This document shows, one piece after another, positions 11,155 through 22,919 of a stretch of DNA of 64,000 bases. A program made the position numbers and the translations under genes. This stretch comes from Moringa oleifera. Lineage: Eukaryota; Streptophyta; Magnoliopsida; Brassicales; Moringaceae. Numbering within the stretch: the first letter of the stretch is position 1; each line of letters begins with the position of its first letter. A model generated the notes under the pieces. It searched no databases. It saw only the letters and a program-made list of their open reading frames with translations, and was not told the origin of the DNA. The DNA lies in assembly GCA_021397835.1 (NCBI GenBank), contig JAJFZO010000731.1, positions 496,001 to 560,000 on the forward strand. Reading direction: 5' to 3'.

Positions 11155-13735
11155 AGGCTACAATAATCGAAGTAGAAAACAGTCAACAGTGTGCACAGAA
11201 GAGGTCAGTACAAAAATGAAAATAGGGCAGTATTCGGATTTAACATGGTAGCAGTAGATGATATCAAGAAAGATAGTGAAGAATATGGGCAAAATTCATG
11301 ATAGAATAGGATTGACCAGTGGGCACTAAGATGAGCAAATCGATGCAATCATTAGTGACATAGAGAAAAGAAGGTATTTATGGCTTAAGGAGGCTAAATA
11401 TGTTTAGGATCAATCTTGGAATGTAAAGGGACTTAACAATTCAGAAAAAAGGCTGATAAACAAACATGCGTTGAATAAGTGGAAAGTGGATGTGATATTC
11501 TTACAAGAGACAAAAATTGAGGGGATAAATGATAATATCATAAAAGATTTTATGAAACAATAAAAGAGTAGAGTGGAAGGTATTACCATCTAGGAGGATT
11601 TAAAGGGAATTATTATTATGTGGAATAGGAGGGTGTGTGGTTATTTCGAGGAGTAGAGTATTTGTCATGCATTTAGAAAATGGAGAATAACTGATTGAAT
11701 GGTTATTTAGTGGGGTATATGAGCATGTGGAAGGAGATAGCCATGCATATCTTTGGGAGGAGTTTAAAGCATGTAGAAAGAAATGAAACTTGCCATGGGT
11801 GATAGGAGGGAATTTTAATGACATTGTGTAAGAATATGAGAGAATGGGCAGAGGAAAGGGAGCAGTAGTAAGAGCTCTTTTCAAGATTTCATAATGGAGC
11901 TCAAATTAATTGATATACCTTTTCGAGAATGTGAGTTCACTTGACCCAACATGCGTGATAACCTTTCTTTATCAAGACTTAATAGATTTTAATATCAAGC
12001 CAGTAGGAGTATGCTTATCTAAGTGGGAGTTGAAGGATTCTGTCAAGGCCAATATTAGATCATTGTCTTACTTTATTGAAGGTAGAAGGTCTATAATGGG
12101 AACTCCTCCTTTTTTATTTTGAAAATATGTGACTCAAAGTTGATGGCTTTAGCCATCTAGTACGAGATTGGTGAGGATTGGATGGAGAACATCTTGCTTT
12201 GATTGTAAGGTGGGATCACTTTAAATACAATACTTAGGTCTACTTTTGGAGGCAAAGCACAAAGAGATGGCAATCTAGAATAAGATAGTGGAGAGAGTTG
12301 AGAAGAAACTAATAGATGAAAAAGAGGATATTTATCCAAATAGGGTAGATTAACAATGATTAAGAGTACACTAACCAACATATCAATATACTTTATGTTC
12401 GTTTTTCCAATCTCTAGGGATGTGGCATGGAGATTGTAGTAACTACAAAAATAATTTCTTTGAGTTAAAAATGTCACTGATAAATTTCATTTGGTTAACA
12501 GGGAGATAGTGCAAAAGTAATTAAGAATTGGCAATTTGGGAATCAAGCCAATTCGATCATTTGATAAGACACTTCTAGGAAAATAGTTATGGAGATTTAT
12601 GCGGGAAAAAGACAATTTGTAGAGAAAAGCAGTGAAATGTAGGTTTGGGTGGAGGATGGGGCTTGGATGATAGTATTGGGGAGATATACGTACAGGACGA
12701 AAGTTTGGAGGGCTATCAGAAAAAGGTGGGAGAGTTTCGACTGTTATTGTGTTTCAAAGTGAGTGACGAATAGTATGTCAACTTTTGGCATGACGTATGG
12801 TGCAGGAGAATTCACTAATGAAGGAATTATGATCTTTGTATCACTTTACTTCCTATGAACAAGCTAAAGTCAGTGGCTATATGTTTACGCAGAGTGAGGA
12901 CATTACTTGAGATGTTAGCTTTAAAAGGAATTTGCAGGATTAGGAGATAGACACTATGTTGCACATTTTGGAAAAAAAAAAGTATACACTTTTAAAGCAA
13001 ACAAATATTATTCAAATACAATAATTTGTAGACAGAATAACACCAACATATTTATCGTAAAAGATTATTATAAAAAGATTAAGAGTGATTTTGGACAAAG
13101 AGAATCAGGTTTGCTGCCATAAAAGATAATCTAGAGGGCCAAAGTGCTTCCTAGAGTGGCTTTTTATTCCTAAGAAACTACTTAGGGGAAGCCCCTCACC
13201 ATTGACAACTTGCAAAAGAGATGAATGATTTTGGTAAACAAGTATTTCTTATGTATAAAATGTTATGAAGTTGTCAATAATGTATTGTTATGGTGTAAAT
13301 GGATGAGGCAAATATTGAAAACTATTTTAGAGTTGTTAGGATATAATTAGGTGGTCGTTGGGTCAATGGTAGATGAGATTGGTGCATGGAAAGGGCTGCA
13401 TTTGGTCAAAGAGAAGAGGAAAGTGGCTGCAAAAATTCCATTATTGATTTTTTGGTTAGCATGGAATGAAAGAAATAAAAGAGCTTTCGATGGGAGAGAA
13501 ACTCTTCTATTTTTTTATTTAGTGATAGATGGATTAAAATACTGAGAGCTTGGGTTGAAGGGGTGAATTTTGTGAATGAGGATTACTTAGTTGAATTCAA
13601 AGAATTCTTTGTCTCTAAATAGGTGTACTATACTTGTAAATGGGAGGCACTCCATTGGTACCATTATGGTAATATAATTATACGTGTTTTTATTTAAAAA
13701 ATATATAATTGGATTAGTAATTATGGCATAAAACA
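11155..13735 (+). mobile_element. Degraded LINE (L1-type), left inverted copy
   Basis: Plus-strand remnant of a plant non-LTR retrotransposon. Around 11410-11530 it reads as the endonuclease start (SWNV.GLNN...; FLQETKIEG). Further on come endonuclease C-terminal pieces (LPWVIGG.FNDIV near 11790) and the zf-RVT-like 3' part (about 12900-13620, with LAWNERNKRAFDG at 13456-13494). Most of the reverse transcriptase is missing. A deletion relative to the right copy joins GATTGGTGAG directly to GATTGGATGG near 12165, removing the catalytic segment. The 3' end faces the telomere-like block. Stops are frequent and there is no activity. Confidence 0.88.
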
Positions 13736-13745
13736 AATACTATAA

Positions 13746-13840
13746 ATCACTAAACCCTAAACCCTAGAGCTTAAAACCTAAATTCTAAACCCTATATCCT
13801 AAACCCTAGACCCTATATCCTAAGCCTTAAACCTTAAACC
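13746..13840 (+). repeat. Degenerate interstitial telomere-like repeat (CCCTAAA type)
   Basis: The stretch contains CTAAACCCTAAACCCTA followed by decayed units such as CTAAACCCTATATCCTAAACC and CCTAGACCCTATATCC. This is the plant telomere motif (TTTAGGG on the other strand), with two near-perfect units and roughly ten diverged ones. It occupies exactly the spacer between the two inverted LINE copies. Confidence 0.85.
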
Positions 13841-13854
13841 AACTATATTTATAT

Positions 13855-16800
13855 TATCTTATTTTATACCACAATTACTAATCCAATTAATTTTTTTTTT
13901 GTAAAAATACATATAATTATATTACCATAATGGCATCAAGGGAGTGCCTCCCATTTATAAGTATGATACACCTATTTAGAGATAAAGAATTCCATGAATT
14001 CCACTAAGTAATCCTCATTCACAAAATTCATCCCTTTAACCCAAGCTCTCAGTATTTTGATTCATCTATCACCAAACAAAAAAAAAAGGGAGTTTCTCTC
14101 CCATCAAAAGTTCTTTTATTTTTTTCATTCCATGCTAACCAAAAAATCAATAAGGCAATTTTTGTAGCCATCTTCCTCTTTTCTTTGACCATATGTAGCC
14201 TTTACTATGCACCAATCTCATCTACCACCGACCTAACTACCACTTAATTGTGTCCTAGCAGCTTTAAAATAGTTTTCAATATCCTTCTCATCCATTTACA
14301 CCATAACAATACATTATTGATAGATTCAGAACATTCTATACATAAGAAATACTTGTTTACTAAAATCATTCCTCTCTTTTGCAAGTTTTCAATGGCGAAG
14401 GGCTTCCCTCAAGCAGTTTCTTAGGCATAGAAAGCCACTCTAAGAAGCACTTTGGCCTTCTAAATTATCTTCTATGACAGCAAACCAATTCTCTTTGTTC
14501 AAAATCACTCTTAATCCTTTTATAATAATCTTTTACGATAAATATTTTGATGTTATTTTGCCTACAAAGTATTATATTTGAATAATCTCTTTTTACTCTA
14601 AAAATGTATTTTTTTTTTCCAAAATGTGCTCCACAGTGTCTGTCTCCTAATCCTGCACATCCTTTTTGAAGCCAACATCTTAAGTAATGTCCTCACCCTA
14701 CATAAACATTTAGCCACTAACTTTAGCTTATTCGTTAGAAGTAAAGTGATATAATGATCATAATTCCTTCATTAGTGAATTCTCCCATACCATACATCAT
14801 GCCAAAAGTTGACATACTGTCCGCCACTCACTTTGAAACATGCTAACGGTTGAAACTCTCTCACTCTTTTCTAATAGCCCTCCAAACTCCTATCATTTAC
14901 TTATATCTCCCTAATACTATCATCCAAGCCCCATCCTCCACCCAAACCTACGTTTCACTGCTTTTCTCTACAAGTTGTTTTTCTCCTGCATAAATCTCCA
15001 TAACTATTTTCCTAAAAGTGTCTTATCAAATGATGGAATTGGCTTGATTCCCAAATTGCCAATTCTTAATTATTTTTGCACTATCTCCCTGTTAACCAAA
15101 TAAAATTTTTCAGTGACATTTTTAACTCAAAGAAACTATTTTTCTAGTTACTCCAATCTCCATGCCACATCCCTAGAGATTGGAAAAATGAACATAAAGT
15201 ATATTGATATGTTCGTTAGTGTACTATTAATCAGTGTTAATCTACCATATTTGGATAAATATCCCTTTTTTTATCCTGCTAGTTTTTTCTCAACTCTCTC
15301 CATTATCTTATTCTAAATTTCCATCTCCTTGGGCTTTGCCCCCAAAAGTAGACCCAAGTATTGTATTTAAAGTGATCCCACCTTACAATCAAAGGAGCTT
15401 GCAAAATGTTCTCCATCCAATCCTACCCCTAGTAAAATCAACTCGTTTTTCTCCAAATTTACCTTCAAACTCATGACTACTCCAAAGCATAAAAGAACAT
15501 ATCTCACATTAATGAGTTGTTCTTCCTTAAACCACAAAACAAGATAGTGTCATCTGCATATAGTAAGTATGATACTACTATTTCTCTCCCCTTTCTGTCT
15601 ACCTTAAACCCATTAATAAGATTTTTTTGGACCATTAAATTTATCATACGATCAAAAATAGCGTAATTAGCATCCTCTATCGAACTATCACCTTCTCACC
15701 AATCTTGTACTAGACGGCTAAAGCCATCAACTTTGAGTCACATATTTTCAAAATGAAAAAGAAGGGGTTCCCATTGCAGACCTTCTACTTCCAATAAAAT
15801 AGGACAATGATATGATATTGGCCTTGGCAAAATCTTTCAACTCCCACCTGGATAAGTATACTCCTACTGGCTTGATATTAAAAATCTATTAAGTCTTAAT
15901 AAAGAAGGGTTGTCACGCATGTCGGGACAAGTGAACTTACCTTTTTGAAAAGCTAGATCAATTGATTCAAGCTCCATTATGACATCTCGAAAAACGCTCC
16001 TACCTTCTTCTCCCCGTCTTTTCCCCATTCTCTCATATTCATACACAATGCCATTAAATTTTTCTCGTATCACCCATGGCAAGTTTCATTTACTTTTACA
16101 TACCCTAAGCTCCTCTCACAGATGTGCATGACTACCTCCTTTCATATGCCTATATATCCCTATTAAACAACCTTTCCAATTTGTTATTCTCCATTCTCTA
16201 AACACATGATAAAGACTTCTCCTCAATCCTTTCCTCCAAACAACCACACACTTCCTATTCCACATTATAATAATTCCTTTTGAGTCCCCCTAGACGGCAA
16301 CGCCTTCTACTCTACTCCTCTATTGTTTCATAAATTTTCCCCTCAATTTTTATCTCTTATAAAAGTATCACTTCAGCTTTTTACTTACTCAACCCATGGT
16401 TGATTATCACCCCTTTTTTTTTTGAATTGTTAAGTCCCCTCACATTCCAAGATGTGATCCTAAACATGTTTAGGCTCCTTAAGCCTAAACACCTTCTTCT
16501 CTCTATGTCACTAAGGATTACATTAGTTTTCTTCATCCTAATGCCCACTCTTCAGTCCCACTCTATCACAAATTCTATCCAAATTGCTACCCTTCTTGAT
16601 ATCACCTACCGTCACCCCATTAGATCTAAATACTGCCCCATTTTTATTAGTGAGCGTCTCATTGTTTCCTTGTAAACACACCACTACTTCCATTCTCGAA
16701 TTTATCATCACTATAACTGATGGCAGATCGACCCTCTCTATGGTCAAAACTAAATTCACCCTTGCCCAAAAAGCATCTATAAAATTCAACTCCACGTAAG

Positions 16801-17130
16801 GATTAAATGGCCCTGATATCTTGACTCTGACCCATCCATATCTTTCCTTCACAATGGCATCTTGGCTTGATTGTTGTATGATGATGGTCAGGCGATGCTT
16901 TCCATCGATTTTATCAACATCAAGCTCATGTCTCTAGCCAGCATCGCATAGTTTCATCAAGGAAGCCTAATAAAGTCGATTTGACCTGGATTGGTCCATT
17001 ATCAAGTCTTAAAAACCCAACCAAAAAATTATTCGAGCTCAAAAGCTTCAACTCATCTCTCTATTTTTTCATATTATGGGTTAAGGGTCCACAGATCTAG
17101 CTTAGGCCCTCACTCTTCCTTACCCACTTT
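13855..17130 (-). mobile_element. Degraded LINE (L1-type), right inverted copy
   Basis: Reverse complement of the left copy and longer. Reading leftward from about 17100 there is an ORF1-like region (16540-16850, ERYGWVRVKISGPFNPYVE) and endonuclease sequence (starting near 16460; MPWVIREKFNGIVYEYERMG at 16023-16082). Next comes an RT piece with the catalytic box YADDTILFCGL at about 15530-15562, then RT C-terminal and zf-RVT-like parts to about 13930. Frameshifts and stops break it throughout. Like the left copy it lacks the sequence between the endonuclease end and the YADD region, so the two copies share an older internal deletion. Confidence 0.9.
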
Positions 17131-17172
17131 TGTTTAACTCAGCCAAACCCAAAACATTCTTAACCCAATTTA

Positions 17173-17480
17173 AATAACAAACATAAGAACAAAGCAAATA
17201 ACAAGAACAAAAAAAAAAAATTACAATAGCAATACTAACAACAACACGAACACCACCATCAACTTGAAATTAAAAAATAGATAACAGGTAGAAGAACATG
17301 AAATGCAAACCCAAAGAAGTGCTTCTTAGATCCCCTTGGCTCTTACGTTATATTTTGCCCAATCAAAACATGCAATGGATCCTCCAATGATGTTTCTTGA
17401 TTCTCATCAACATGTAACAGAAAACAAGCACAACATTAAAAAGCAATAAACAAGTACAAAAGATATACATTAAAATAAAG
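17173..17480. repeat. Dispersed direct repeat, copy 2 (with 6683-6995)
   Basis: Second copy of the repeat described at 6683-6995, same orientation, with small indels. It begins immediately outside the right LINE copy. Confidence 0.8.
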
Positions 17481-17879
17481 AGCAAAGAATAATTATAAAA
17501 AAAAAAAGAAAAAAATATAAGAACAAAAATAGAGAAACAAAAAAAATAAAAAACAATAATATGAATAGAAAACATAGAACAAAGACAAAAAAATAACGAA
17601 ATATTAGAACAAAAAAAATAAAGAACAAATAAAAGAAAAAATGAAATAGTGACAAAAAAAACAAAGACCAAAGCACAATAATTGCCCAAAAAAATGGCAA
17701 ACAATAAACTACAAAAAACAATTATAAAAATATAAATAATACGACATGTGATCAAAAAAATATTTAAAAATAAAAATATAAAAAATTTAATCAAAAAACG
17801 TAAAAAAATCCAAAAAAATAAAATATAAAATTAAAAGTAAAAATATATCAAGAAAAATCTCAAGAAAAAAAAGATGATG
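17481..17879. repeat. A-rich low-complexity stretch
   Basis: AAAAAAT/ACAAA-rich sequence whose minus strand gives long Phe/Leu/Ile-rich open frames of no biological meaning. Confidence 0.8.
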
Positions 17880-19060
17880 AAATAAAACTCCTATGCACAA
17901 GCAGATTCTGGCATCAAAAAATAGTAATAATATCTCTATATGATCCTTTCAACGGCAGTTAGACACATCCCAGCAAAACTATAGCCTTCATATGCCACAA
18001 TGTCCAGCAAGGGTGCCTCCCCATTACCCAATAAGAGTAACATTACTTTTAGCAGGGAGATCAAAGAAACCAGCTAAGCAACCCCTTGACAAACAGCCAC
18101 TTCAAAGTTTTTTGGCTAAACTTGGAGAAAATTAGAAATAGTTATTGAAAGATTACATGAGAAAGACTGTCGAAGAATAGATGAAAACAAATAAATTATG
18201 TAAACATGAAATGATCTAACATAATGGCATGCCTTCAAGAAATAGAACTATGAGATTTTAAAATCAGACAGCACTAGCATGGTAAAAATCATAAGAAAAT
18301 CCATTGAAGAAAGGAAAATTCAGTCTAAAAGGCACTTAAAAAATGACAGGTTACTCCCTCTATCTACTTTTACTCCTCCATCTTTCTTTCCCTCTCTCTT
18401 ACCATTTAAGAAAAATTATAAGTAAAGTTTTCATTCAATATTGGAGAAGTTTGATCTCCAATAAGATCACCTTTCCCATAAAAGCATTAGCATAAAAATA
18501 CTTTTGTCACTAATAACATTTGGATTTAGATGAATGTCTTAATTAGAAACTGTTTCAAATTACCAAGTCTTATGACTTTAATTTCAAAGTCCAAGGTCCA
18601 AATTTAGGTGTCTTAAATATAATTTACCTATCAAAGCCTCTAACGACCATAATTGCTACCAATAAAATTTGGTGCCTATATATTCAGGTAATACAACTTC
18701 CACTTCATACCTAAGTTTCACTGCAAAGAAATAAACATAAAAAGAAGTGTTTCTTTTTTAACATCATTGAAAGCGATTAACCACATAATGTTATAGAACC
18801 CATATCGGAGGAATTACCAAAGAATAAATGAAAACCAGACAATAGCTATAATGGAACAGTCATCATGAACCGAGATGAAGAACATAAGACAAAAGAGTTA
18901 ACCAACTTAGTTCCTATTAAGACCCAATGACAAGCTAGCAAGAACAATGTACCAAATGCCATAAATGAGATGTATAAGTCTAAGGCATTTATATCATAAA
19001 CTGGGGGCTTTTAGGAAAGCCTTCCTCCTATTAGCCCAGTTATTCTTGTCCAACGGCCCT
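17880..19060 (-). pseudogene. YIF1: YIF1 fragment (Yip1-interacting factor, ER-Golgi transport)
   Basis: Two minus-strand pieces in the correct order resemble the plant YIF1 family, multi-pass proteins of ER-Golgi vesicle transport. The upstream piece (about 18885-19060) reads YQGRWTRIT, GGRLS (stop) KPPVYDIN and LYISFMAFGT. After a spacer of about 770 bp, presumably intron, the downstream piece (about 17880-18110) reads LKWLFVKG, then after a one-base frameshift LLKV, GNGEAPLLDIVAYEGYSFAG and YYYYFLMP. Stops in both pieces and the frameshift show it is dead. N-terminal and C-terminal exons are not seen. Exon-intron layout implies a genomic copy. Confidence 0.88.
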
Positions 19061-19367
19061 GATAGGATAACAAAAATACTATTAAAGGAAAGAAAAATGG
19101 TGTCAACAATAAAATTAGATAAGGATATCAACTTACTTTGTGCAGGCAAATAAGAAAACCTTCAATTTATTCCTCACATAATCATCATTTACATGAAAGT
19201 GATACTATGGATCAGAGATGTACCTACTTATCTGTTATTTCAAAATCATAACAAAAAAAAAACAGAAAAACATGCCCATCACTAAGGCCATATGCCAACA
19301 AACTTAAATTCATTTTCAAGTAATCAAAAAGGAAAATCCATGAATTGCTATAGTTGCTCTATCAAAA
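19061..19367. other. AT-rich spacer
   Basis: Between the YIF1 piece and the short triplet array. I see nothing convincing here. Confidence 0.5.
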
Positions 19368-19520
19368 TAGCTACTGCTACTGCTAAACCATGTAAACTTC
19401 TACTACTATTGCTAATCCGTCTAATCTGCTACTCTATCCAAACTGCTACTGCTATACTGCTACTCTATTTAAACTGCTAGTTTATCCAAACTACTATTAT
19501 ACTGCTACTGCTACTCCATT
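19368..19520. repeat. Short CTA/CTG triplet-rich array
   Basis: Imperfect GCTACTGCTA runs with CTATCCAAACTG spacers. Similar in style to 7036-7640 but with different punctuation (CCAAACTGCTA rather than GATTA). Confidence 0.8.
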
Positions 19521-19654
19521 TAGTATATGAAATGAAGCATTATGTAATGAAGAAATAATTCAAATAAAAACTTAAAAAGCTGCATGACAATGAAATCTTA
19601 ATAAGTATGATAAGAAGTTTACAACCGAGGGCATAACCAGTGAAGCAAACTGGC

Positions 19655-19811
19655 AATCGAAAGAAAATAGTATTCATTGGTATCCATACTATAAAGATAC
19701 TCAACAATAACTTTTCCAATATAATCAACATATTTAGCCAACCTTCTAGCTGCTTGCTCAAGTTTCTTGATAGTTTCCAGGGGAGCCAGAGTAATTAGAC
19801 CCTCCTTACTA
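19655..19811 (-). pseudogene. ACC1: Acetyl-CoA carboxylase fragment (biotin carboxylase region)
   Basis: The minus strand reads LAPLETIKKLEQAARRLAKY, then VDYIGKVIVEYLYSM and EYYF. This matches the biotin carboxylase part of the multidomain (eukaryote-type) plant acetyl-CoA carboxylase just before its conserved LNPRLQVEHPVTE block. At that block the match breaks off (frameshift near 19650), so the catalytic glutamate region is absent. It is a single short exon piece with no neighbouring ACC exons. The heteromeric plastid biotin carboxylase is an alternative source but fits less well. Confidence 0.82.
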
Positions 19812-19924
19812 ATCTATACCATGCACATTAAAAAATAAGGATTTGTTAATAAAATACTCCTAAAAGATAAATGTTATTCTTCTCCTTTTGTAGTTAAGAA
19901 GGTGAGATGTAACTTGAATTCCAT

Positions 19925-20722
19925 AGAAAAGAATATTGAAATAAGAGAAATCCATACATTTTAGGAATATAAATGAAAAATAAAGCCAATTAAGGAAACA
20001 AAGATAATGGTGTGAACAATATGCTACACAAAATCAATCAATGCTTCCTTTAGACCCTCAAGGATTTTCACAACATGACCAGCCCTATTCCATATATAGA
20101 TCTTGTGCTCTCCTTGCTTACAAAACCCCCAATTACTTACTCACCATCACCAGTAAAACAAGGTGCCTTCTATGCATCTTGGTGATGGAATCTTGAAATT
20201 TGCAAAAAAGTACTAAACACTTTGATCCAATGGCCTTCATTTTCTCAGCACCATCAATATTATTCGTGCCCTCATTTATGTCATCAAGGGTACTAGCTCC
20301 ATCTCTGAAAGGCAGAAGATTTTCATAGACCATGATTGTCCGATCATTCAAATTTGAAAAGAGATAATGCCTACTCTTCTGCTGAGACTATGTTCTTAAT
20401 GACTGCTCCCCAAAAATGGCAACTATAACATGCACCTTAACAATTTTGTGATCTATTATCAGTATTCCCCTTAGAAGTTCCCCACATAAACCAGATCCTC
20501 ATATTTGTTAAAGCAAGCAGTAGCAAGGGAGAAAGCAGGGGTTCCATCTGAGGAGGGACTAGTACATTGGCCATGTCTGGAAGAGAAACTAGAAATGCAA
20601 TTGCACCTCTTGTGTTAAATGTCAATAATCATGAAAGCATATGAAAGAGGACAGACAAGACAAAAAGATGAAGTAGAGGAACCATGATGTAAAAAAAGCC
20701 TGTAGAGGGGTTTTCTAGCAGA
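19925..20722 (-). pseudogene. RBL: RBL fragment, copy 1 (inverted relative to its own intron end)
   Basis: Reverse-strand copy of the large RBL exon now at 62721-63808, starting at the CCCCTCTACAGGCT block (residues LQQTPLQA in the gene) and running past the WD40 repeats YENLLPFRDGAS and KMKAIGSKC. It continues to a region corresponding to VSLTGL near 19975, where it jumps to intron sequence (TTCATTTATATTCCT) matching the intron after that exon. The coding frame is broken by stops and an internal deletion near 20540-20590. Intron sequence shows the copy is genomic. The beginning of the exon is missing; its intron-side neighbour lies at 20790-20876 in the opposite direction. Confidence 0.9.
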
Positions 20723-20789
20723 AATCATTAGTTTGTTTGCATATTAATACACCAAAATATAGTAACTTCGTCATAGTATGGCAATTGAA

Positions 20790-20876
20790 TGGAGAAATTT
20801 CTATTAGCAGTTACAGGAGCTTTTCTAAAATTTTTATTACTCATTCTTATACTTACTTTGCTATTCTCTACCAGCA
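20790..20876 (+). pseudogene. RBL: RBL intron-2 end in plus orientation
   Basis: This block matches 62637-62720, the last 80-odd bases of RBL intron 2, including AGTTACAGGAGCTTTTC and the acceptor TTCTCTACCAG. It is in plus orientation, opposite to RBL copy 1 that ends 70 bases to the left. The exon start that should follow the acceptor is absent. This marks an inversion breakpoint between 20722 and 20790. Confidence 0.85.
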
Positions 20877-21084
20877 TTTCTAGAATATTTTATGCTCCTC
20901 TATACTAAATTCTGACAACATTTACGTTGTGGTCAACACCAAGGTAAACTAAAAATGTTGCCAAAAAGTTGGCGCAATAATTGTCTAAATAGATAATTCA
21001 TGACAAAAATTGAGATCGTTGTCAAACTATGAATAATAGACAAGAATTTCACTGGGTTCAAAAGCCTCGATTCAATCCTTCGTA

Positions 21085-21880
21085 ATTTTAGATTCATAGA
21101 TAAATTGCATTATAACATTTTGAGAAAAACATATTTCAATGCAAGTTCTTAGAGGTACTATTACTTGTGGTTGGTAAATGGAGTCAAATATATTGGCAAA
21201 AAAAGTTGTAGCTACTTGGAAAATGTTGCACCTCTCTTTAAGTGGCCGTTTCCTTTCATCCAATGACTCAACAGCATCATATTTAGATGACTCATAAGAC
21301 TTATCTAATTCCCTAGGGATCTGCCACTCGCACATGCAAAAATCAGCAAATAGATCATAGATCACAATCCACAAAATTGACAAAGATGCATATACAGTTA
21401 ATTATAAATTTCAAATAAGTAAAATGAGAATACCACATTTCTTCACAAATATCTTGCAAATCTCAAAATAAGAATCAAATATGGAAGCGAGACATAATAA
21501 TGTAAAATAATAAACTTTGAACACCAAAATAAGTCACATTCTTTGCTTGGGATCAATAAACTTCAAAAGACCGCTTATGTATCATGTTTAACTCAAATAA
21601 GCATTTATAGTTATATCAGGAATCACACTAGCCATACCTTCTCAAAGTATAGGAGGTTGTAATGCATAAGCTTCTTGAGGTCTGCTCAACAGTAGCCTGC
21701 AGATCAACTTCATTATCATTACAGTCTAAGCTTGCCTCATTGCTACTCTTCTGATGCTCTTCTTTACTTGGATCATTTTAATCCTCAACCTCTAACTTCG
21801 AAGTGCAATCATCCCTAAATTCTGCATTATCTTCATCTGATTCAATTTTTGATGAACCATCATCACCAAAATCTTGCGTC
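21085..21880 (-). pseudogene. Unidentified host-gene-like fragment
   Basis: Two minus-strand stretches look coding. The first (about 21655-21880) is acidic (DDGSSKIESDED, then a stop, then NDPSKEEHQKSS) and ends with LLYFEK just before a possible GTATGG donor near 21645. The second (about 21085-21340) contains CEWQIPRELDKSYESSKYDA and VESLDERKRPLKER. These have normal protein composition and lie between two RBL copies on the same strand as all other gene pieces. I do not recognise the protein, and the two stretches need not belong to one gene. Confidence 0.45.
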
Positions 21881-22091
21881 AAATTAAAAAATACATGAAG
21901 TAAAACACATCTTCAACAACCATAAACAGAGAAAAATTGACTTCTTATGCTTTCCAAGTCATCAAAATCTCATATAGAGAGCAACAACATTGCGATATAG
22001 CACCAATAAAAGAACTTGTAATTCTCGTGCAAGTGCTCTAACTGATCTCTCTTGACAATGTTACAAAGTTTATTGCTTCATCAAGGTTATT

Positions 22092-22850
22092 GATCCAATG
22101 GCCTTCATTTTCTCAGTACTATCAAGGTCATTGGTGCCCTCATTTAGGTCATCAAGGGCGCTAGCTTCATCTCTCAAAAGCAAAAGATGTCATAGACGCT
22201 GACAGCCTGATCATTCGAATTCCAGCTAAACACTGTGTTTTTAATGACAGTTCACCCAGAAATGGGAACTATAGCATGCATCTCAACACTTTTATAATCT
22301 GTTATCAGTATTTTCCCCTTGTAGTTCCCACATAAACTAGGTCCCCATGTTTGTTAAAGCATGTAGCAGCAGGAGAGAAAGGATGGGTTCTATTTGAGTA
22401 TTTGTTGCATGATGGAGGGCAGGTGCATTAGCCATATCAAAAACTGTAACTGGAAGTGCAGTTGTGCTTCCTGCCTTGCCTTTAAGTTAGTGATCATGGG
22501 AGCAGATGAAAGAGGATAAACAAGACAAAAAGATAGAGTAAAGGAACTTGGATGTGGACAAGCCTGTAAAGCGGTTTGCTAGAGAATTGTGTGCATAGTC
22601 CTCACCATTTAGGACATCCCAAAGTATCAATGGTTTGTTAGCCACAAATGCATGAATCCCATGGCCATACTTTGACCAGCAAAAACTTGTTATAGTAGCA
22701 ACACGATCCTTATTTCGGAGCTCCTTTGCAATTCCCCTGGTCTCAATATCCCAGATAATGCAGAGCACCCAGCTGGTAGAGAATAACAAAGCTAAGTGTA
22801 AGAATGAGCAATAAACATTTTTGAAAAGCTCATGTGACTGCTGATAGAAA
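22092..22850 (-). pseudogene. RBL: RBL fragment, copy 2 (intron 2 end plus exon 3 5' half)
   Basis: The reverse strand carries the end of RBL intron 2 (22773-22850, including TTCTCTACCAG) followed by the start of exon 3 (22092-22772). It is readable as CIIWDIETRGIAKELRNKD, ITSFCWSKYGHG and LILWDVLNGE, with a 10-base deletion at the exon start, frameshifts near 22600, and decay toward KMKAIGS at 22100, where similarity ends. It overlaps RBL copy 1 in coverage, so the two are separate copies. The adjacent right-hand sequence is the oligopeptidase fragment. Confidence 0.92.
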
Positions 22851-22919
22851 CTGTTAAAGTCAAGTGCATTACATGAGTTTTAGCATTGAGAAACTGTTGC
22901 ATTTGAAAACCAGTAATTT

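Noticed and set aside
12157..12477. Minus-strand open frame antisense to the left LINE
   Set aside because: Its near-identical counterpart on + at 15113-15316 shows both are antisense shadows of the inverted LINE copies.
17363..17794. Long minus-strand open frames rich in Phe and Ile
   Set aside because: They are the complement of A-rich low-complexity DNA, with no domain.
19925..22850. RBL copies as processed pseudogenes
   Set aside because: Both copies contain intron sequence and no poly(A) tail, so a retrotransposed origin does not fit.
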